This document shows positions 1 through 8,779 of a stretch of 60,177 nt of DNA, piece after piece. The notes under the pieces were generated by a model that did no database searches, was not told the DNA's origin, and worked only from the letters and a program-made list of their open reading frames with translations. The position numbers were made by a program, and so were the translations under genes. Every line of letters begins with the position of its first letter. Position 1 is the stretch's first letter. Location: the NCBI GenBank assembly GCA_947588645.1, contig CANPYO010000003.1, positions 1-60,177 of the forward strand, given 5' to 3'. This DNA comes from an uncultured Akkermansia sp. (GTDB taxonomy: Bacteria > Verrucomicrobiota > Verrucomicrobiia > Verrucomicrobiales > Akkermansiaceae).

Positions 1-189
1 TTTATTGTATTATTTTTCTCCTTTCTCCAACTTTTTTCCCGCGTTTTTTCACCTCGGTAGTTTTTAGAGGTGCCAGATTTACGATTTGAATGCTAACACG
101 GTACGCGCGTTCCTGCGAAAATTGCGATTTTCGTATTCGGAAATAGGCGCGTGATCAACCGTTTGGAGAGGTTTCCCTGCTTTTTCACT
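1..189. repeat. Intergenic repeat block downstream of mpl
   Basis: No gene is supported here. The first ~60 bases are pyrimidine-rich. From about 75 the sequence matches dispersed repeats elsewhere in the window: 'ACGATTTGAATGCTA' recurs at about 1745, and 122-208 is a gap-free match to 21083-21169 (about 76 of 87 bases by eye). The block ends in the single hairpin arm AATGCGTTTGCC at 197-208, inside the 3' end of mpl. No intrinsic terminator with a U-tract was seen for mpl. Confidence 0.7.
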
Positions 190-1611
190 TCATCCAAATG
201 CGTTTGCCGTGGCCAGGGCGGTGAGAAGCTTATTATGGATGCCACCGAAGCCACCGTTGCTCATCACCAACAGCACGTCGCCTGGACGTACGCGCGAAGT
301 GACGTAGGCGACGATCTCAGGGATATCCTTGCCCACATGGCACTCTTTGCCGGCAGCGGATAATTCTTGCGCCAGAGCATTCTCATCCAGTCGTTCCTCC
401 GGGTTGAGTTTTTTGTAGCTTTCTACCGGTGACAGGACCACAAAGTCAGCTTTGCTGAGGGAGATTGCCAGCTCGTGCTGAAAGAGGTTGCGGATCATCG
501 TATTGCTGCGCGGGTCAAAAAGCACCCACAGACGGCTTTTGGGAAAACGTTGGCGCAAGCCGGCAATAGACTGCGCCACGGCAGTAGGATGGTGAGCAAA
601 GTCGTCCACCACCGTTACGTCCTTCACTGTACCGCGCACTTCTTGCCGGCGCGCTACACCTTGAAAGCGCGCTAATGACTCGCGTATCTGATCCGGAGTG
701 AGTCCTGCTTCCGTTGCCGCACAGGCGGCCATCGCCGCATTGCGCACATTGAACTCCCCGACCATCGGTATGGTGTAGAGTTCACCATCCAGTGCAAAGG
801 AGGAACCCGACGGTTGTAAATTCACGGCCGTAATACGTCGCTGAGCTCCCTCTCCAAGCCCCACAGTGACAATGCGCACGTGCTCTCCAAGCTCGGCTTG
901 GGCTCGCATGCGCACATCCTGACAGTTGGGACAGTCTGCATTCATGAAAACCACTCCATTGCTTGGCACCACCCTCAACAAACGAGAGAACGATAACTTA
1001 ATCTCCTCCACATTGCGGTAAATATCCGCGTGATCCATCTCAATATTATTCACGATGAGCACGCTCGGCAGGTAGTGCAGGAATTTCGAACGTTTGTCAA
1101 AGAAGGCAGTGTCATATTCATCCCCCTCCAGCACGCAGTATTTTGAGTCTGTGAATCGTCCGCCGCGCCCCAAGTTACGGGCTATGCCACCAATCATGAA
1201 TCCCGGGTTCATCCCTTGATCCTCCAGCAGCCAGGCAAGCATGGATGTCGTCGTTGTTTTCCCATGTGTTCCCGTCACCACAAAATTCTTTTTACCCCAC
1301 AGGAAGAACTCCTTCATCGCCTCCGGCAGACTCATGTAACGCAGCCCACGTTCCAGTACGGCTTCCACTTCAGGATTTCCCCGACTTAGCGCATTGCCAA
1401 TTACCACAAGCTCTACATCATCTTTCAGGTTTTCCGCTTTGTAGCCGCTGTACACCGTGATTCCCTCTTCTGCCAAAAAGGTCGACATGGGGGGGTAGAC
1501 ATTCTCATCCGACCCAGTTACTTTGTACCCCTTGCGAGCCATGGCGGAAGCGACTGCACCCATGGCTGTGCCACAAATGCCCAGAAAGTGGATATGTTGT
1601 ACGCCAGTCAT
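190..1611 (-). CDS. mpl: Mpl, UDP-MurNAc:L-Ala-gamma-D-Glu-mDAP ligase
   Basis: Cytoplasmic ATP-dependent ligase that attaches the recycled tripeptide to UDP-MurNAc (murein recycling). It has 473 residues, against about 457 in E. coli. The N-terminal Rossmann segment HFLGICGTAMGAVA and the following SDENVYPPMS are more Mpl-like than MurC-like. The ATP P-loop is GTHGKTTTT (about residue 115), followed by EGDEYDTAFFD and the central NNIEMDHADIY. The C-terminal part contains DDFAHHPTAV and LNPEERLDENAL. The gene stands apart from the dcw operon, with 425 bp of repeats separating it from tatD. The last codons (ANAFG) and the stop lie in a dispersed repeat arm, so the C-terminus appears to have been remodelled by that element. 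The usual MurC is not in the window; a MurC assignment is the main alternative but less likely. Confidence 0.9.
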   Translation of the reverse strand: MTGVQHIHFLGICGTAMGAVASAMARKGYKVTGSDENVYPPMSTFLAEEGITVYSGYKAENLKDDVELVVIGNALSRGNPEVEAVLERGLRYMSLPEAMKEFFLWGKKNFVVTGTHGKTTTTSMLAWLLEDQGMNPGFMIGGIARNLGRGGRFTDSKYCVLEGDEYDTAFFDKRSKFLHYLPSVLIVNNIEMDHADIYRNVEEIKLSFSRLLRVVPSNGVVFMNADCPNCQDVRMRAQAELGEHVRIVTVGLGEGAQRRITAVNLQPSGSSFALDGELYTIPMVGEFNVRNAAMAACAATEAGLTPDQIRESLARFQGVARRQEVRGTVKDVTVVDDFAHHPTAVAQSIAGLRQRFPKSRLWVLFDPRSNTMIRNLFQHELAISLSKADFVVLSPVESYKKLNPEERLDENALAQELSAAGKECHVGKDIPEIVAYVTSRVRPGDVLLVMSNGGFGGIHNKLLTALATANAFG

Positions 1612-1679
1612 TTCTCGTTAGCTCACGAAGAGTAGCCTATCTCTCCCTACTTTGCAAGCTTTTTCCCATATCGGAGGGC

Positions 1680-2051
1680 GACAAGCCGGGGCAAACGCAT
1701 TAGAAAATGCGTTTGCCTATGTACGATTTACGATTTACGATGTACGATTTGAATGCTAGCACGCTGCGCGCGTTCCTGCGAAACAAAAGCAAAGCAGAAT
1801 TTTCGAAGACGATGGTGCGTTGATAGAAGGAAGGTCTCCTGTGTGAGACTATGTCGGTTTCACGGCTTTGCTCAATCATCAATGGTTTAAGCTTCTTGCT
1901 GGCTTATCTTCTTCATCCATGGGAAACGCATGAGGAATGGGTTGAATGAGCCCAGAGATGATTTTATTGGGACACGTGCACGACAAGCCGGGGCAAACGC
2001 ATTAGAAAATGCGTTTGCCTATGTACGATGTACGATTTACGATTTACGATG
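1680..2051. repeat. Two hairpin/heptamer repeat copies between mpl and tatD
   Basis: Two copies of a perfect hairpin (arms GGCAAACGCATT and AATGCGTTTGCC, loop AGAA) lie at 1690-1717 and 1992-2019. Each is preceded by GACAAGCCGGG and followed by tandem 7-mers of the form TACGATT/TACGATG. Segment 1930-1975 is the reverse complement of modules near 20625-20663 and 21172-21190 (ACACGTGTCCCAATAAAA, GGCTCATTCAACCC). The small open frames in this gap are not convincing genes. Confidence 0.85.
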
Positions 2052-2666
2052 CGGTGTGCGAATATCCCCTCTCAGCATGGTGAGCAGCCCCACTGCTCGT
2101 GGAAAAGATTCCGGGTCGTCGTCAGATTCCGCGAACAGACGGTCGGCCGGAATACGCGCGTAGCGTTCTGCCGCCTTGGGATGTGAGAGCTCGCGCACGC
2201 CAACGGAGAAGAGGGCACCCAGAGAGAGGAATTCCCGCGCCAGCTCGTGGGAGCCGTTCCAGGCGTGCAGGAGGACACGCGGCAATGTTCCGTCATGATC
2301 GCGCTGCCGAAGCAATTCCAGAAGGCGTGCCCATGCGCCGGCACCGTGCAACTGCGCCAAGCGTTCGTGTCGAAACGCAGCGCCTAAATGCACCTGCAGC
2401 AGGATTTCCTGCGCATTCAGAGTTTCGCGGTGGCGCGGTGTGGCATCCAACCCGGTTTCCCCCACCTGTGCTTGTGGAAAACGACACAGGTATTCATCTA
2501 AATCGTAGGCGATTTGAGCCGCAGGCGCTTCTGCGGCATACCACGGGTGTATCCCAAAGCAGGGAATCATGTCCTGGGCAGCAGCTACGCGATCCCAATC
2601 ACTGCGTCGCACGGCACACAGGAAGCCGCCGGAAGGACCCGGCTTGTGGGCGTGATAGTCCATCAT
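2037..2666 (-). CDS. TatD-family metal-dependent hydrolase
   Basis: TatD-like amidohydrolase-fold protein (209 aa; E. coli TatD is about 260). Family members are metal-dependent DNases or hydrolases. Metal-ligand motifs are visible in order: the N-terminal HxH in MDYHAH, GIHPWY, the Glu of GETGLD, the His of LLHAWNGS and the Asp of AESDDD. It is shorter than typical, mostly in the first strand. It overlaps the radC stop by ATGA (2663-2666), so the two are probably translationally coupled; two adjacent ATG codons are possible starts. Its stop codon lies inside the TACGATTTACGATT tandem repeat, and the last five or so residues (PHRKS) are repeat-encoded. Exact substrate unknown. Confidence 0.8.
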   Translation of the reverse strand: MMDYHAHKPGPSGGFLCAVRRSDWDRVAAAQDMIPCFGIHPWYAAEAPAAQIAYDLDEYLCRFPQAQVGETGLDATPRHRETLNAQEILLQVHLGAAFRHERLAQLHGAGAWARLLELLRQRDHDGTLPRVLLHAWNGSHELAREFLSLGALFSVGVRELSHPKAAERYARIPADRLFAESDDDPESFPRAVGLLTMLRGDIRTPHRKS

Positions 2667-3418
2667 ACCGTGGGTAAATGACCTGCCTGTCTGAAACTGT
2701 AGAAGGGTTCTCTTTCCCCATCCTCAGTGCCAATGATAACGTGATCCTCCACGGGGATGAGCAGCATTTGCCCGACCTGCGCCAAGCGCTCCGTAAGCGA
2801 GATATCTTCCCGGCTGGGGGAGGGGTTGCCGCTGGGGTGATTATGCACCAGCACAATGCGAGCGGCGCTGTGTCGAATGGGGTCGCGAAAAACATCCCGA
2901 GGGTGCAGGGTAACACGCGTGAGCGTGCCCAGGGCGATGGAAGATCGATGGATGACCTCATTGCGAACATTCAGCGAAAGCACGCAAAAATGCTCCTGCA
3001 TTTCATAACGCAGTTCGCCAGCCATTAGATTGTACACATCCCGAGGTCCGGATATCTTGAGACTCTCGGGAGCCTCCTGCACAGCGCGTTTTCCCAGTTC
3101 GAACACCGCGGCCAACGTGGCGGCCTTTGCCGGGCCTATCCCCCTCACCAGCTCCATGATTTCCGAAGCCTCCATACGTCCGAGAGCCGTGAGTGATCCC
3201 GCTCGCTTTTTGAGCTGCCGAGCCAGCTCCAGCACGTTGCAACCGTGTAGCCCGGTGCGTAGGAATATGGCGATCAGCTCCTCATCCGACAGGGTTTTGC
3301 GTCCGCGTGCGATAAGCTTTTCACGCGGCATTTCCTCCGCGCTCACGCAGCTGTGCAGAGTCTGACCGAGACACTCGCGCGAATCTGCATGAGGTGCTGT
3401 CTCCGGGCATTCGGACAT
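2663..3418 (-). CDS. radC: RadC-family JAB/MPN protein
   Basis: UPF0758/RadC protein of 251 aa. The N-terminal part has a helix-hairpin-helix-like stretch (SDEELIAIFLRTG, then VRGIGPAKAATLAA). The C-terminal JAMM metalloprotease-like domain carries HNHPSGNPSPSREDIS and DHVIIG, so the metal-binding HxH, Ser and Asp are all present. Cellular function is poorly defined for the family despite the name; a DNA-repair role is not well supported. It starts 3 bp after the ctp stop and overlaps tatD by 4 bp, forming a tight ctp-radC-tatD unit. Confidence 0.9.
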   Translation of the reverse strand: MSECPETAPHADSRECLGQTLHSCVSAEEMPREKLIARGRKTLSDEELIAIFLRTGLHGCNVLELARQLKKRAGSLTALGRMEASEIMELVRGIGPAKAATLAAVFELGKRAVQEAPESLKISGPRDVYNLMAGELRYEMQEHFCVLSLNVRNEVIHRSSIALGTLTRVTLHPRDVFRDPIRHSAARIVLVHNHPSGNPSPSREDISLTERLAQVGQMLLIPVEDHVIIGTEDGEREPFYSFRQAGHLPTV

Positions 3419-3421
3419 CGC

Positions 3422-5626
3422 TCAGCGCAAATCGATCATATCGCGCAACACGTAGAGCGACTCGCGTAACACGGGATCGAGATTTGAGGGATAATCCAGA
3501 GAATCCTCGAGCTCCTCCTCCGGGTCCTTTGCCTCGCGCATAAAGTTATCCTTATCCTCCTTGGAAGCCAAAGGCAGCTCGACACTGTCCAGATCCGAGA
3601 GCTTAAGCCGATAAATGGTAAGTTTCTCCGCGTCGTCTTTGCTCATAGCCTCGTAGCGCTTCTTGCGATCTATATCGCTCTTTTTCTTGAAGTCGCGCAA
3701 CTCAGCGATCTGAGCCTGCCGCTTGTCCTTGTTCAGGGAATACGAGTTTTCCTTGATAAGGCGGCGCCGATAGTTAGCATACCACACATTGTTCTGCAAG
3801 TCGCCATCCTTGGCCACACGCGCCGCACTCAGTTCGCGCAAGCGCGGCAGGATGCTCGCCAAATGGGTGCTGGGCACATAGCTGCCCGCCTGCGCAATCG
3901 CATCATAGGGCATGGCGTGATCCATTTCCGCCTCACCAATTTGCATGCCGGAGGTCACCGTCGGCAGTTCGATATCACTGCTCACCCCCTTCAGCTGGGT
4001 GGAAGCGCCATTGATACGATAGAATTTTTGCACCGTCACTTTGATGAGACCGCTTCCCTCGCGCGCCGAAAAGAAGGGCATGTAATCTGCGAGACTGCGC
4101 GGCACCTGAACCGTTCCCTTGCCGAAAGTGGTTGCATCGCCCATGATTATGGCGCGACCGTAGTCTTTCATTGCTGCGGCGAAAATTTCAGAAGCGGAAG
4201 CGCTCGCTTTGCTGGTGAGTACTACCAACTCGCCCGGGAAACGCGGTTTGCCGCTTACCGTGAGACGCTCCACCTGCCCGCGCGCATCCTTAACTTGTAC
4301 CACAGGGCCCGCGCCGATGAATAAGCCCACCATCTTGCGCACTTCCTCCAGCGAGCCGCCGCCGTTGGATCTCAAATCAATCACGAGTCCCTGTACTTTT
4401 TCGCGCAGCATACGAAGGAGAATGAGTCTCACATCGGTAGCGCAGTGCACATCCCCACCATCGATATCCACGTAGAAAGATGGCAGGGTCAGGATACCCA
4501 AGCGGTAAGTGCGTTCTTCGCCCTGCGGACCCCGCTCATGCAGGTCAACGATACGGGCGCTCGCCAAAGACTCGGACATGGGAACCTCGTCGCGCACGAT
4601 GGTGATGATCCGTTCATCGCCACTCTCGGCGCTTTGCACCCGCAGGCGCACCGGTACATCCTTCTTGCCGCGGATGAGGTTCACCACCTTGTCGATGCTC
4701 ATGAAGAGAATATCCGTCCAGTTGTCATCGCCGTTCGTATCCACAGCCACCACATGGTCGCCGAGCTTGAGCTGCCCGTTTTTGTCCGCCGGACCTCCCT
4801 TCACGATGCCTTCAATCTTGGTAGAACCATCGTCATCCTCGCGGAGCTGCGCACCAATGCCCACCAGGGAGGCCTTGATCGAATCCTTAAACTGCTTTTC
4901 CTCGCGAGCTCCCATGTAGTCGCTGTGCGGGTCGTACACATGCGCCACAGCGTTAAGCAACAGGCTCACCATATCCTCTTGGTCGGCCTCCTGCACCTCC
5001 ATGCGCACGCGCTTGAGTCGCGCCAGAATTTTGGCCGCCGGGGAGGGTTCATTGGCATTCGGGTCCGGTTTACCCTTTTCTGCGGCCAGGCGAGCAACGT
5101 TTTCGCGGCGGCACACCTCGGTGAGCATCATATCCTCTACTTGGTCGCGCCAAACCTGATCGAGCTCGGCTTCATTCTTGGCGCGGGGCAACTTGCGGCG
5201 CGTGCGCGGCACCGTGCGATCTGAATCAAAAGCCGGCGGATTTTTCTCGTACTCGTGCAAGATCTCCTCCGCCTGAGCGATATGCTTCAGGGCGCGCTGA
5301 GCGTACATGCCGTACAAGTCTTGCGCCAGCGAGACGGTCTCGCGGTTGAGGAGGTAATCCCCAAATGAATCCCCGTACTTCTTATGCAGAGCATCCGCAT
5401 CCTCCTGCGTGAAATACAGATGCTGAGGGTCTATGGACTGTAAGTAGCAATCGAGGAACTTGGCATATAAAGCCGCGGAGAAACGCTCCCGTGAGAAGTG
5501 CGAGTTTTGAAGCACTTCCGAAAACTGCTTCCCAATCATGTTATAATCCGGCGCCGCGTGACCAATGCTACTGCACGATACCAGCAACGCCAAGGCAACC
5601 ATTCGCAGGTTGCGTATTTTCTTCAT
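3422..5626 (-). CDS. prc: Tail-specific (C-terminal processing) protease, Prc/Tsp type
   Basis: Envelope S41 serine protease that trims proteins from unstructured C-termini; in E. coli Prc also controls peptidoglycan hydrolases. Order: signal peptide (MKKIRNLRMVALALLVSC), a long N-terminal helical domain, a PDZ domain (about residues 240-320), the S41 catalytic core and a charged C-terminal domain. The catalytic Ser lies in SASASEIFAA (about residue 477) and the general-base Lys in TFGKGTVQ (503). LVSC at the end of the hydrophobic stretch fits a lipobox, so it may be a lipoprotein; GHA/AP is an alternative signal peptidase I site. I chose the ATG at 5626 because it opens a clean signal peptide; 5638 is also possible. 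The more upstream ATG at 5716 overlaps a good -10 box and is unlikely. Downstream, radC and tatD follow almost without gaps. Confidence 0.9.
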   Translation of the reverse strand: MKKIRNLRMVALALLVSCSSIGHAAPDYNMIGKQFSEVLQNSHFSRERFSAALYAKFLDCYLQSIDPQHLYFTQEDADALHKKYGDSFGDYLLNRETVSLAQDLYGMYAQRALKHIAQAEEILHEYEKNPPAFDSDRTVPRTRRKLPRAKNEAELDQVWRDQVEDMMLTEVCRRENVARLAAEKGKPDPNANEPSPAAKILARLKRVRMEVQEADQEDMVSLLLNAVAHVYDPHSDYMGAREEKQFKDSIKASLVGIGAQLREDDDGSTKIEGIVKGGPADKNGQLKLGDHVVAVDTNGDDNWTDILFMSIDKVVNLIRGKKDVPVRLRVQSAESGDERIITIVRDEVPMSESLASARIVDLHERGPQGEERTYRLGILTLPSFYVDIDGGDVHCATDVRLILLRMLREKVQGLVIDLRSNGGGSLEEVRKMVGLFIGAGPVVQVKDARGQVERLTVSGKPRFPGELVVLTSKASASASEIFAAAMKDYGRAIIMGDATTFGKGTVQVPRSLADYMPFFSAREGSGLIKVTVQKFYRINGASTQLKGVSSDIELPTVTSGMQIGEAEMDHAMPYDAIAQAGSYVPSTHLASILPRLRELSAARVAKDGDLQNNVWYANYRRRLIKENSYSLNKDKRQAQIAELRDFKKKSDIDRKKRYEAMSKDDAEKLTIYRLKLSDLDSVELPLASKEDKDNFMREAKDPEEELEDSLDYPSNLDPVLRESLYVLRDMIDLR

Positions 5627-5714
5627 AAAGTGGTTCATATACTGACAGCTATTCGTGTCTATGCGCCGCCTGGTTCCGGCTGATGCCGACTCTCCCCTGC
5701 ATGCGCCCTCCCAC

Positions 5715-5742
5715 ATTATACACCACGTAAGCCCTCAGTCTA
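5715..5742 (-). promoter_or_regulatory. Putative sigma-70 promoter of ctp-radC-tatD
   Basis: On the minus strand TAGACT (5742-5737), a 16-bp spacer and a perfect TATAAT (5720-5715). Transcription would begin near 5708, leaving a leader of about 70-80 nt before the ATG at 5638 or 5626. Confidence 0.55.
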
Positions 5743-5825
5743 TCGAATTTTCTCAATACTGACAAAACAATTTTGTCATTCGCGCGTTTTCTGGAATTAA
5801 AAAATCAGAACCGAGCCCGTGCGTG

Positions 5826-6304
5826 TTCCAAGCACACGTGTCCCGATCAAATTTTCTCCGAGTTTATGCAACTCATTTACGATGTGCGATGACTCACTGG
5901 CACCACCCTGCCAGTGAGCCCTTCGGGCAAAAGCTGCGCTTTTGTCCAAACTGCCTTACGCCGTCGGCAGTTTTGTACGATTTATTAATAATGTGCGCAT
6001 TGCGCAGAATTTTTTAAATCATTAACGTATGCAGGGGCTTCTTTAGAACCATCAGCATGATGAGTGCATGTTGTCATGATTTTAGATGCGTATCAACGAT
6101 GGTATCAGTCCATAAGAGCCTTTTCTCCGCTGCTTCACTTCTCTCAAATGCGGTTGCCCCGGCAGAAAGACCACTGTGTCATCGCATTTGCGGTAATTTT
6201 GCTACAAATGGATATTAAATTGCGATGTGTCTTGTAAAAAATTCGCGTTGTTCTTGCTCCGCTCTCTTGCGAGCTCGGCTCGCCGAACCTTCCGAATCGT
6301 CAAT
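5826..6304. repeat. Mosaic repeat block between ctp and the MBL RNase gene
   Basis: No gene is supported. The module ACACGTGTCCC is at about 5829 (related to about 20630 and about 1965). A perfect 10-bp-arm hairpin CTCACTGGCA/TGCCAGTGAG lies at 5893-5918. It is followed by small hairpins (CCCTTCGGG, AAAAGC/GCTTTT, AAACTGCC/GGCAGTTT) up to about 5975. Segment 5974-6158 matches 26183-26364 over its whole length and ends in the arm-like AATGCGGTTGCC. The segment 6270-6304 is a variant of the CCAAATCGTAAATG module and stops 4 bp from the stop codon of the next gene. Confidence 0.75.
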
Positions 6305-6308
6305 GTCT

Positions 6309-7688
6309 TTATCTTTTCAACCTATGCGCTCGACCCGGTACAGGTCGGGTAATCTTCACCTCGCCCGGCATATAACGTGCCAGTTCTTTGTGCATCTGCC
6401 GTTGCGCAGCCTCATCTCCGTGCACCAGCACGATTTCCCGCGGGTTGAGGGAACGAGCGTAGTCCAGCAAGGCAGTGCGGGGCGCATGACCGGAGAAATC
6501 GAAACTTTCGATGCGGCAAGCCACCTTGTACGCCTGTCCCACATTTGGGTCTTCACCCAGTCGCACATTGTCCCCGGGTTTGGCGGCTTTGATTCGCGCC
6601 GCCGGGCTGTCCGGGTCACTATACCCCACAAACAGGATGGCGTCAGCAGGGTGGGGCAGCACTTGCGCCGCCAGTTTATTGGAGAGAGTGTGCGGACTCA
6701 TCATGCCGCTGGATACCAAATAGATATTGCCCGGGCTCACGCGCAGCGGACCATCCACTTCTCGCGGCAGGGGCATCGTATCCACTGCCGCGCGCACAAG
6801 CAAGCCGGGGTGCAGGCGCGGGGTTTCATACGTCATGCGGTCATACACGCCGGTGACCTTCGCACCTAAGCCCCCACTGTAGATCGGCGCATCCGGTATA
6901 CGTCCGCTGTCCCTCATTTTACCGATCTCATAGAGCAACTCCTGTGTTTTACCGAGGGCAAAAACGGGGATGAGCACGGCGCCGCCGCGCAGCAATGTTT
7001 CTCGTATAGCCTTAGCAAGACGGCTTATCTCGCGTTCTCGCGTGTAGTTCAGCGATCGCTCTGTGTCGCCATGTGTGCATTCCATGATGAGTACATCGAC
7101 GCCATTTTCAGGAAAAGCGGCGCCGGGTATCAAGCTCTGATTTTCGAACTGTACGTCCCCCGTGTAAAAAAGACGCATTCCCGCCCGCGTTTCAAGCATC
7201 ACCCCGCAGGATCCGAGAATATGTCCGGCATCGTAGAGAGTGACCAGCATATCGCCGTTCCGCCCCACTCGGAAACTCTCTTCGTAAGGACGTGTCACCC
7301 AGTTGTTGGCGGCGTGATCCAGCTCGCCGTGGCTGAAGAACGGGTACTCCGCTACGCCGTCATAAAGCCTCTTTGCCGTCATCACATTGACGGAATTGTG
7401 CAGCATCACGCGCCCGATCTCTGCCGTCGCTCGCGTCATAATGACCTCCGCCTGCGGAAATTTGTCCTGCAGCACCGGTAACGCGCCGATGTGATCCAAA
7501 TGCGCATGGGATACGATGATCGCCTGGGGGTCAGTTCCTTCCAGCAGCTCGAAGCGCGGTTTTGATTCTTCCCCCACCTTCTTGGGGTGAACTCCGGCGT
7601 CCAGTACCACGCTGGTCCTGCCGTCCTGAATGAGGTAACAATTCGCGCCTATCTCCATGGCGCCCGTCAAGTTGGTGAAACTCGTCAT
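6309..7688 (-). CDS. MBL-fold/beta-CASP RNase (CPSF73/YSH1-like)
   Basis: Predicted zinc-dependent RNA-processing nuclease (459 aa). The metallo-beta-lactamase core has SHAHLDHIG (motif 2), DAGHILGSCG (motif 3) and FYTGD (motif 4). The beta-CASP insert lies in the middle (residues about 200-340), and the C-terminal RMMBL part has FDFSGHA and EIVLVHGDEAA. This order is typical of the bacterial YSH1/CPSF-like group rather than RNase J. The start ATG overlaps the murG stop (ATGA, 7685-7688), so the gene is the last member of the dcw operon, where murC or ddl would be more usual. The link of an RNase to cell-wall synthesis is contextual only. Confidence 0.88.
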   Translation of the reverse strand: MTSFTNLTGAMEIGANCYLIQDGRTSVVLDAGVHPKKVGEESKPRFELLEGTDPQAIIVSHAHLDHIGALPVLQDKFPQAEVIMTRATAEIGRVMLHNSVNVMTAKRLYDGVAEYPFFSHGELDHAANNWVTRPYEESFRVGRNGDMLVTLYDAGHILGSCGVMLETRAGMRLFYTGDVQFENQSLIPGAAFPENGVDVLIMECTHGDTERSLNYTREREISRLAKAIRETLLRGGAVLIPVFALGKTQELLYEIGKMRDSGRIPDAPIYSGGLGAKVTGVYDRMTYETPRLHPGLLVRAAVDTMPLPREVDGPLRVSPGNIYLVSSGMMSPHTLSNKLAAQVLPHPADAILFVGYSDPDSPAARIKAAKPGDNVRLGEDPNVGQAYKVACRIESFDFSGHAPRTALLDYARSLNPREIVLVHGDEAAQRQMHKELARYMPGEVKITRPVPGRAHRLKR

Positions 7689-8779
7689 ACCGATTGAACA
7701 AGGAGTTGAGCTATGATCTTTGCCGCGTCCGGGCGCGCACGGGAGAGCATAGCCTGCTGCATCGACTCACGTACGGCGGAATTGAGCACGTGCTGCCGGA
7801 TAAACTCAACGATTCCAGGCAGCGTGAGGTTCGCCTGCTCGCATAAGCAGCTGGCGCCGGCCTCCGAAAAAATTTTCGCGTTATAAAACTGGTGATTGCC
7901 CGCAGCAAAGGGATAAGGCACCAGCAAACATGCTTTGCCAACCACGGAGAGCTCCGTCAGCGTGGATGCGCCACTGCGCGCTACCACAGCATCCGCAGCC
8001 GCATACGCCGCCGGCATGTCTGAACAAAAGCCCAGTACGCGTACATTTGCACAGCCCTCAGCCAGACTTGTCACGCGCGGCTGGTCCGCTTTGCCGGCGA
8101 TGATGAGAAATTGCACGTTCGGCAGTTCTTTGGCGGCTTCCACCATGAGTGAGTTCAGTTTCTGTGCTCCCTGAGACCCGCCCGTTACCAGAAGCAGAGG
8201 TTTATCAGCAGGTATGCCTAACGCCGCACGTGCGGTTGCGGGCTGCGGCGCGTGCAACATCTCACTGCGCACCGGTGTGCCTACCTCTCGACAGATTCTC
8301 CCCGGAAAGTGTTTGGCCGCTTCTCCCAATCCCAGCAGCACTTCCGTGCAAAAACGCGCCGTGAGGCGGTTTGCCCGTCCGGGAATGGCATTTGACTCAT
8401 GCACATAGGTGCGCAGTCCCAGCATGCGACCGGCCATCACCGGCGCCAGTGAGGTGAAGCCTCCCATTCCCAACACGGCATGCGCCTTTTCCTGCCGCAG
8501 CAGCCTGTAACTGCTGAAGAGAGTGCCGATAAAGCGCGCGAGAAAAGGAATCATGCGTGGCGAAAATGTGCGTGGTTTGGCAATGGCCGGTACCGTGCGA
8601 AATTCCAGATGTTCGTACTTCCGCGAGCCCTCAGCATCCACCTCCTTGCGTGAGATGAGCAACAGGGGACGGTGACCGAGCGCCTGCAGCTGCTCCGCCA
8701 CGGCAATGCCGGGGAACATATGACCGCCTGTGCCGCCACAGGCAATGACGATGCGTTGAGATGCGGGGACTTCGTTCAT
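7685..8779 (-). CDS. murG: MurG, lipid II-forming GlcNAc transferase
   Basis: Transfers GlcNAc from UDP-GlcNAc to lipid I at the inner face of the membrane, giving lipid II. It has 364 aa, close to the family norm. The N-terminal glycine loop is ACGGTGGHMFPGIAVA; ESNAIPGRANR and GTPVR sit before the hinge; LLVTGGSQGAQKLN opens the UDP-binding C-terminal domain; SGASTLTEL and PFAAGNHQ complete the donor site. I chose the ATG at 8779 because it overlaps the ftsW stop (ATGA) and fits the family N-terminus. The open frame runs about 100 codons further upstream, but that part lies inside ftsW and is not homologous to MurG. Confidence 0.96.
   Translation of the reverse strand: MNEVPASQRIVIACGGTGGHMFPGIAVAEQLQALGHRPLLLISRKEVDAEGSRKYEHLEFRTVPAIAKPRTFSPRMIPFLARFIGTLFSSYRLLRQEKAHAVLGMGGFTSLAPVMAGRMLGLRTYVHESNAIPGRANRLTARFCTEVLLGLGEAAKHFPGRICREVGTPVRSEMLHAPQPATARAALGIPADKPLLLVTGGSQGAQKLNSLMVEAAKELPNVQFLIIAGKADQPRVTSLAEGCANVRVLGFCSDMPAAYAAADAVVARSGASTLTELSVVGKACLLVPYPFAAGNHQFYNAKIFSEAGASCLCEQANLTLPGIVEFIRQHVLNSAVRESMQQAMLSRARPDAAKIIAQLLVQSV

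Noticed and set aside
1700-1882. 60-codon minus-strand frame in the mpl-tatD gap
   Set aside because: It consists largely of dispersed repeat sequence and has no family resemblance.
5627-5716. Longer start for the tail-specific protease at 5716
   Set aside because: The TATAAT box overlaps that ATG, and the extra residues would precede and spoil the signal peptide.
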